Source: Bacteroidota bacterium (lineage in GTDB: Bacteria > Bacteroidota > Bacteroidia > Bacteroidales > Prolixibacteraceae). Taken from it: a DNA stretch of 10,300 nt. Both the position numbers and the translations under genes were made by a program. Below are positions 7,040 to 10,300 of this stretch, piece by piece; the first letter of the stretch is position 1; each line of letters starts with the position of its first letter. The notes beneath the pieces are model-generated. The model had not been told where the DNA came from. It did not search any database and saw nothing but the letters and a program-made list of their open reading frames with translations. Location of the stretch: contig DAOVTY010000092.1 of the NCBI GenBank assembly GCA_030632865.1, forward strand, positions 1 through 10,300, given 5' to 3'.

Positions 7040-7876
7040 ATGATAGATATTTTGAATTTTATACACTGGAATATAAATCCTGAAATTTTTCATTTAGGAT
7101 CTTTGTCAGTCCGTTGGTACGGATTGTTTTTTGCCTCCGGTTTTCTACTCGGATATTATATTATAGAGCAGATGTTTAAAAGGGAAAAAGAGGATGAAAA
7201 ATGGTTAGATAGTTTATTCTTCTATTTAATAATTGCAACAATTGTTGGATCGCGTTTAGGACATGTTTTCTTTTATAGTTGGGATTATTATTCTCAAAAT
7301 CCCTCTGAGATACTCATGGTGTGGCATGGAGGGCTAGCAAGTCATGGAGGTGCTTTGGGTGTTATTATTGCAATGTATCTTCATTCAAAACTTATAACTA
7401 AACGATCTGTTTTATGGACACTTGATAGGATAATAGTACCAACAGCAATGATTGCAGGGTTTATTCGTATCGGAAACTTAATGAATTCTGAAATTTATGG
7501 AATTGAAACTACACTACCTTGGGGGGTTATTTTTGAACAAAATGGCGAAATTGCTGCTAAACATCCTACTCAAATTTATGAAGCGCTGGCTTATCTGTTA
7601 GTATTTGCAGTTTTGATGCTTATATATTGGAAAACAAGTTCTAGAAAAAAGCCCGGATTATTACTCGGAATATTTTTTATTTTAATGTTTTCGTTTAGAT
7701 TTTTAATCGAATTTATTAAAGAAGATCAGGAGGCTTTTGAAGCTGGTATGGCGTTAAATATGGGGCAATGGCTGAGTATTCCGTTTATATTATTTGGTAT
7801 TTATTTGCTTGTTCGGGCAATTCAAAAGCCTGAAAAAATATATAAAAGGAAAGTTGTAAAAAGTAAAAAGATTTAA
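7040..7876 (+). CDS. lgt: Prolipoprotein diacylglyceryl transferase Lgt
   Basis: This inner-membrane enzyme transfers diacylglycerol from phosphatidylglycerol to the lipobox cysteine of prolipoproteins, the first step of lipoprotein maturation. It has 278 residues and several membrane segments (about 25-45, 57-77, 98-118, 128-148, 183-197, 206-225 and 241-260). Key motifs: VRWYGLFFASGF near the N-terminus, HGGLASHGGALG (96-107) with the essential His102, the Lgt signature FIRIGNLMNSE (141-151) with Arg143, HPTQIYEA (175-182), and RFLIEFIKE (220-228). The C-terminus is basic (KRKVVKSKKI), fitting a cytoplasmic tail. The ATG at 7040 is the natural start. It sits 64 bases behind secA with no terminator and no clear promoter between them. 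Both genes act in export; the lipoprotein-type epimerase upstream would be one of its substrates. Confidence 0.97.
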   Translation: MIDILNFIHWNINPEIFHLGSLSVRWYGLFFASGFLLGYYIIEQMFKREKEDEKWLDSLFFYLIIATIVGSRLGHVFFYSWDYYSQNPSEILMVWHGGLASHGGALGVIIAMYLHSKLITKRSVLWTLDRIIVPTAMIAGFIRIGNLMNSEIYGIETTLPWGVIFEQNGEIAAKHPTQIYEALAYLLVFAVLMLIYWKTSSRKKPGLLLGIFFILMFSFRFLIEFIKEDQEAFEAGMALNMGQWLSIPFILFGIYLLVRAIQKPEKIYKRKVVKSKKI

Positions 7877-7929
7877 TTATTGAGATTAACTTACTACTAG
7901 TAAAGCTAATTGCACGTTAAGTATGTATT

Positions 7930-7937
7930 TAGTCTTG
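7930..7937 (+). promoter_or_regulatory. Possible -7 box for slyD
   Basis: TAGTCTTG matches TAnnTTTG at all but one fixed position, and a TTG lies 17 bases upstream (7910-7912). Transcription would start near 7943, leaving about 97 bases of leader. That leader includes a small hairpin, AAAAGACC-GAAA-GGTGTTTT (7965-7984), with one G-G mismatch and a GNRA loop. The match is imperfect, and readthrough from lgt is equally possible. Confidence 0.25.
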
Positions 7938-8039
7938 AATCTAATTTTAGGTTAACAATTCAATAAAAGACCGAAAGGTGTTTTGTTTACTCCCTTAAAA
8001 GCATTTAATTTGTATAATCAGAAAATAAATAAAGAAGAT

Positions 8040-8621
8040 ATGTTGGAAATAGGAACAAATTCGATGGTTACGTTAACGTACGATTTGCGTATCGACGATG
8101 AAAAGGGAGAAGTAATTGAACAGGCAACCGATACGCAACCACTAGAGTTTTTATACGGTGCTGGAGTAATGCTGCCCAAGTTCGAATCTCACCTAGTTGG
8201 TCTAAAAGAGGGTGAACCTTTTACTATTAAATTAAAAAAAAATGATGCTTACGGTGAAGTTAACCAAGAAGCTGTTGTTGAATTACCAAAAAATGTATTT
8301 TTAGTTGATGGTAAATTCGATGATGAACTAATAAAGATTGGAAATACAGTTCCAATGATGAGTAGTAACGGCCAGCGATTAAATGGTTTGGTGTTAGAAC
8401 TTACCGACGAAATTATTAAAATGGATTTTAATCATCCTTTAGCAGGCGAAGATTTATTTTTTGCCGGAGCAGTGGTCGGTGTTCGCGAAGCTTCTGACGA
8501 AGAAGTAGCACAAATATTAGGTGGCGGCGGTTGTAGCAGCTGTGGAAGTGGTTGCGACGATGGATCCTGCGATACTGGTCACGATCACGATCATGATCAC
8601 GGTGGCGGGTGCGGCTGTTAA
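8040..8621 (+). CDS. slyD: SlyD-type FKBP peptidyl-prolyl cis-trans isomerase with metal-binding tail
   Basis: A cytoplasmic prolyl isomerase and chaperone of 193 residues. The FKBP core begins VTLTYDLRIDDEKGEVIE and continues with PLEFLYGAGVMLPKFESHLVGLKEGE (about 34-59) and LKKNDAYGEV. The insert-in-flap (IF) chaperone domain spans about 73-128, and the core returns with NHPLAGEDLFFAGAVVGVREAS (131-152). The last 33 residues (161-193) are Gly-rich with six Cys (165, 168, 172, 177, 191, 193) and four His in an HDHDHDH run, resembling the nickel-binding tail of E. coli SlyD, which supplies Ni to hydrogenase. No hydrogenase or urease genes are visible here. ATG 8040 is chosen because relatives have a few residues before the first strand; ATG 8064 is possible, and an upstream TTG at 7983 would add an atypical extension. 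A strong terminator follows. Confidence 0.95.
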   Translation: MLEIGTNSMVTLTYDLRIDDEKGEVIEQATDTQPLEFLYGAGVMLPKFESHLVGLKEGEPFTIKLKKNDAYGEVNQEAVVELPKNVFLVDGKFDDELIKIGNTVPMMSSNGQRLNGLVLELTDEIIKMDFNHPLAGEDLFFAGAVVGVREASDEEVAQILGGGGCSSCGSGCDDGSCDTGHDHDHDHGGGCGC

Positions 8622-8629
8622 TATATTAT

Positions 8630-8658
8630 TTTGATATTAAGTTCAATTTATATATTTT
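8630..8658 (+). promoter_or_regulatory. Possible aroC promoter overlapping the slyD terminator
   Basis: TTTG (8630-8633), a 17-base spacer and TATATTTT (8651-8658; seven of eight positions agree with the TAnnTTTG pattern, counting the two free ones) form a weak promoter candidate. Initiation near 8665 would fall inside the left arm of the terminator hairpin and so remove part of the stem from the aroC message. Only 14 bases separate the terminator T-run from the aroC ATG, leaving no room for a promoter after it. Confidence 0.25.
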
Positions 8659-8699
8659 AACCTCGTTTTCGTGATTAATCAGGAAAACGAGGTTTTTTT
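8659..8699 (+). terminator. Intrinsic terminator after slyD
   Basis: AACCTCGTTTTC (8659-8670) pairs perfectly over 12 bases with GAAAACGAGGTT (8683-8694) around a 12-base loop, and the T-run TTTTTTT (8693-8699) overlaps the end of the stem. This is the clearest terminator in the window and should end transcripts from the secA-lgt-slyD side. It lies 38 bases past the slyD stop and ends 14 bases before the aroC start codon. Confidence 0.9.
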
Positions 8700-8713
8700 A
8701 TACCATCATTGTT

Positions 8714-9787
8714 ATGAATACATTTGGAAGAATATTTAGATTAACATCTTTTGGCGAATCTCATGGTAGAGGTATTGGCGGGATTATTGATGGATGTCCG
8801 GCAGGATTAGAGTTAGATATTCAACTCATTCAAAAAGATTTAGAGAGAAGAAAACCTGGGCAATCTAAAATTACAACCCAACGAAAAGAACCTGATCAAA
8901 TTGAATTTCTTTCGGGTGTTTTTGAAGGTAAAACCCAGGGTACACCAATTGCATTTGCTATTTGGAACCAAGATCAACATTCAACAGATTATAACGATTT
9001 AAAAGATATTTATCGTCCGTCGCACGCCGATTATACATATATTCAAAAATATGGCACGCGGGACCATCGTGGTGGAGGACGTTCTTCAGCTAGAGAAACT
9101 ATTGCACGTGTTGTGGCTGGCGCAATTGCAAAGCAAATACTTGCAAAAGCCGGAGTAAAAATTAATGCATTTGTTTCGCGAGTTGGAGAAATCACTCTCG
9201 AAAAACCTTACCAGCATCTAGATCTTTCGAAAACTGAAGACAATATAGTTCGTTGTCCGGATGCCGAAACTGCAAAAAAAATGATATCTAGAATTGAAGC
9301 TGCCGCAAAAGACAAAGATACTGTTGGTGGTGTAATTACAGGAGTTGCCACTGGCGTTCATGTAGGCTGGGGAGAACCAGTATTCAATAAACTTCATGCT
9401 GATTTGGGTGGTGCAATGTTAGGAATTAATGCGGTTAAAGGGTTTGAATATGGCTCTGGATTTGAAGGAACTAAACTAAGTGGCTCGCAACATAACGATA
9501 TATTTATTCGCACTGATAACGGTATTCGTACAAAAACAAATAATTCAGGTGGAATTCAAGGCGGCATCTCCAATGGCGAAGACATCTATTTTAACGTAGC
9601 CTTTAAACCTATTGCAACATTGTTAAAAGAGCAAAATACAATCGATAATAGTAATAACGAAATAACTATCAACCCAAAAGGAAGACACGATCCATGTGTT
9701 CTGCCAAGAGCGGTTCCCATTGTTGAAGCAATGGCTGCATTGGTTTTGGTTGATCATTATTTAATAAGTAAACTTAATTCAATTTAA
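8714..9787 (+). CDS. aroC: Chorismate synthase
   Basis: This enzyme catalyses the last step of the shikimate pathway, turning 5-enolpyruvylshikimate-3-phosphate into chorismate with reduced FMN as cofactor, in the cytoplasm. At 357 residues it is full length. Family signatures are intact: FGESHG (13-18) with His17, RRKPGQ (45-50), the DHRGGGRSSARETIARVVAGA segment (117-137) with His118, GGIQGGISNGE (279-289), and the C-terminal GRHDPCVLPRAVPIVEAM (323-340). The ATG at 8714 gives the canonical N-terminus NTFGRIFRLTSFGESHG. A strong hairpin terminator lies immediately upstream. The stop codon is followed after a single base by the ATG of the DUF134 gene, implying cotranscription and probable translational coupling. 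No other shikimate genes are in the window. Confidence 0.98.
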   Translation: MNTFGRIFRLTSFGESHGRGIGGIIDGCPAGLELDIQLIQKDLERRKPGQSKITTQRKEPDQIEFLSGVFEGKTQGTPIAFAIWNQDQHSTDYNDLKDIYRPSHADYTYIQKYGTRDHRGGGRSSARETIARVVAGAIAKQILAKAGVKINAFVSRVGEITLEKPYQHLDLSKTEDNIVRCPDAETAKKMISRIEAAAKDKDTVGGVITGVATGVHVGWGEPVFNKLHADLGGAMLGINAVKGFEYGSGFEGTKLSGSQHNDIFIRTDNGIRTKTNNSGGIQGGISNGEDIYFNVAFKPIATLLKEQNTIDNSNNEITINPKGRHDPCVLPRAVPIVEAMAALVLVDHYLISKLNSI

Positions 9788-9788
9788 T

Positions 9789-10202
9789 ATGCCTAGAAGA
9801 AAACGAAATAGAAGAATACAAGTTCCTCCGGTTATAAAAGGAATGTCGGTTTTTGGTATTAGAGGAAGAAAATCGAACGAAGTAACATTACGTATCGAAG
9901 AATATGAAGCAATTCGTTTACTCGACTATCAAAATCTTACTCAAGAGCAAGCAGCTGTACATATGGATGTTTCAAGACCAACATTGACTAGAATTTATGA
10001 GGAAGCTAGAAATAAAGTTGCAACTGCATTTGTTGAAGGTAGAGATTTGATTTTTAGGGGAGGGGATATTTATTTCGATAAGAACTGGTATAAATGTAAT
10101 TCTTGTCAAGCAAGCTTCAGTGATTATTCTGAAGATACAAAAAACTGTCCTGTTTGTAATTCTGACGATCTAATTTCGTTAAATGATTATTATTCGTCTT
10201 AA
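9789..10202 (+). CDS. UPF0251/DUF134 family putative DNA-binding protein
   Basis: A 137-residue basic-start protein (MPRRKRNRRI) of the DUF134/UPF0251 family. The family is recognised by the N-terminal PRRKRNRRI...KGMSVFGIRGR segment and the EVTLRIEEYEAIRLLDYQNLTQEQAA core. Residues about 50-80 (LTQEQAAVHMDVSRPTLTRI) look like a sigma-70 region-4-like helix-turn-helix, so DNA binding is likely. The C-terminus carries a probable zinc ribbon, CNSC (103-106) and CPVC (120-123). Elsewhere, family members often sit beside NifX/NifB-type dinitrogenase cofactor proteins (from general knowledge); the sequence downstream is cut off here, so this cannot be tested. The target and the physiological role are unknown. 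Starting one base after the aroC stop, it is probably translated by coupled reinitiation. Confidence 0.9.
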   Translation: MPRRKRNRRIQVPPVIKGMSVFGIRGRKSNEVTLRIEEYEAIRLLDYQNLTQEQAAVHMDVSRPTLTRIYEEARNKVATAFVEGRDLIFRGGDIYFDKNWYKCNSCQASFSDYSEDTKNCPVCNSDDLISLNDYYSS

Positions 10203-10300
10203 TTTACTGTTACAAGTTTAGTTTTTTATTAAAGTGATATTAAGTAAAAAGGTATAATATTATTTTTTGCTATTCAGATTAAAAAAACCGTTCTCTATAT

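Noticed and set aside
7983..8039. Upstream TTG start extending SlyD by 19 residues
   Set aside because: The extension has no family counterpart; ATG 8040 gives the usual N-terminus. The stretch reads better as leader with a small hairpin.
10203..10300. Terminator or new gene after the DUF134 gene
   Set aside because: The last 98 bases are AT-rich with no convincing hairpin, -7 box or start of a reading frame; nothing could be supported.

Overview
The window looks like an ordinary chromosomal housekeeping segment of an AT-rich Bacteroidota bacterium, possibly from the Marinilabiliales-like side of the phylum (low confidence at that rank). Supporting signs are a SecA of about 1,100 residues with the extra segments usual in this phylum, exact or near TAnnTTTG promoter -7 boxes (the Bacteroidota sigma-factor consensus) ahead of galM and secA, weak or absent Shine-Dalgarno sequences, and a SlyD with a glycine/cysteine/histidine tail.

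Left part (1-2018), all on the minus strand: the N-terminal 166 codons of a MATE-family efflux transporter that leaves the window and has no ATG start; the remnant of a glyoxalase/VOC-family gene cut short by a TGA stop; and a complete iron-sulfur L-serine dehydratase (sdaA) whose last residue is cysteine. The three are co-directional and may once have been one transcription unit (sdaA, VOC, MATE).

Centre (2019-3660): a short divergent promoter region separates sdaA from a lipoprotein-type aldose 1-epimerase (galM-like) on the plus strand. The 313-base gap between galM and secA holds a nested inverted-repeat element (3367-3458), a second AT-rich hairpin (3523-3551) and a good promoter box for secA.

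Right part (3661-10300), all on the plus strand: secA and lgt, probably cotranscribed, then slyD, then a strong intrinsic terminator, then aroC and a UPF0251/DUF134 putative DNA-binding protein separated by one base. secA and lgt both serve the protein-export and lipoprotein pathway, and the lipoprotein-type epimerase upstream would be a client of both. slyD codes for a folding and metal-handling protein. aroC makes chorismate for aromatic amino acids and related compounds.

I found no defence island, CRISPR array, intact mobile element, rRNA or tRNA, and no convincing new multi-gene system. The items most worth a second look are the decayed VOC gene, the structured element before secA, the C-terminal cysteine of the serine dehydratase, the terminator pressed against the aroC start, and the aroC-DUF134 pairing.
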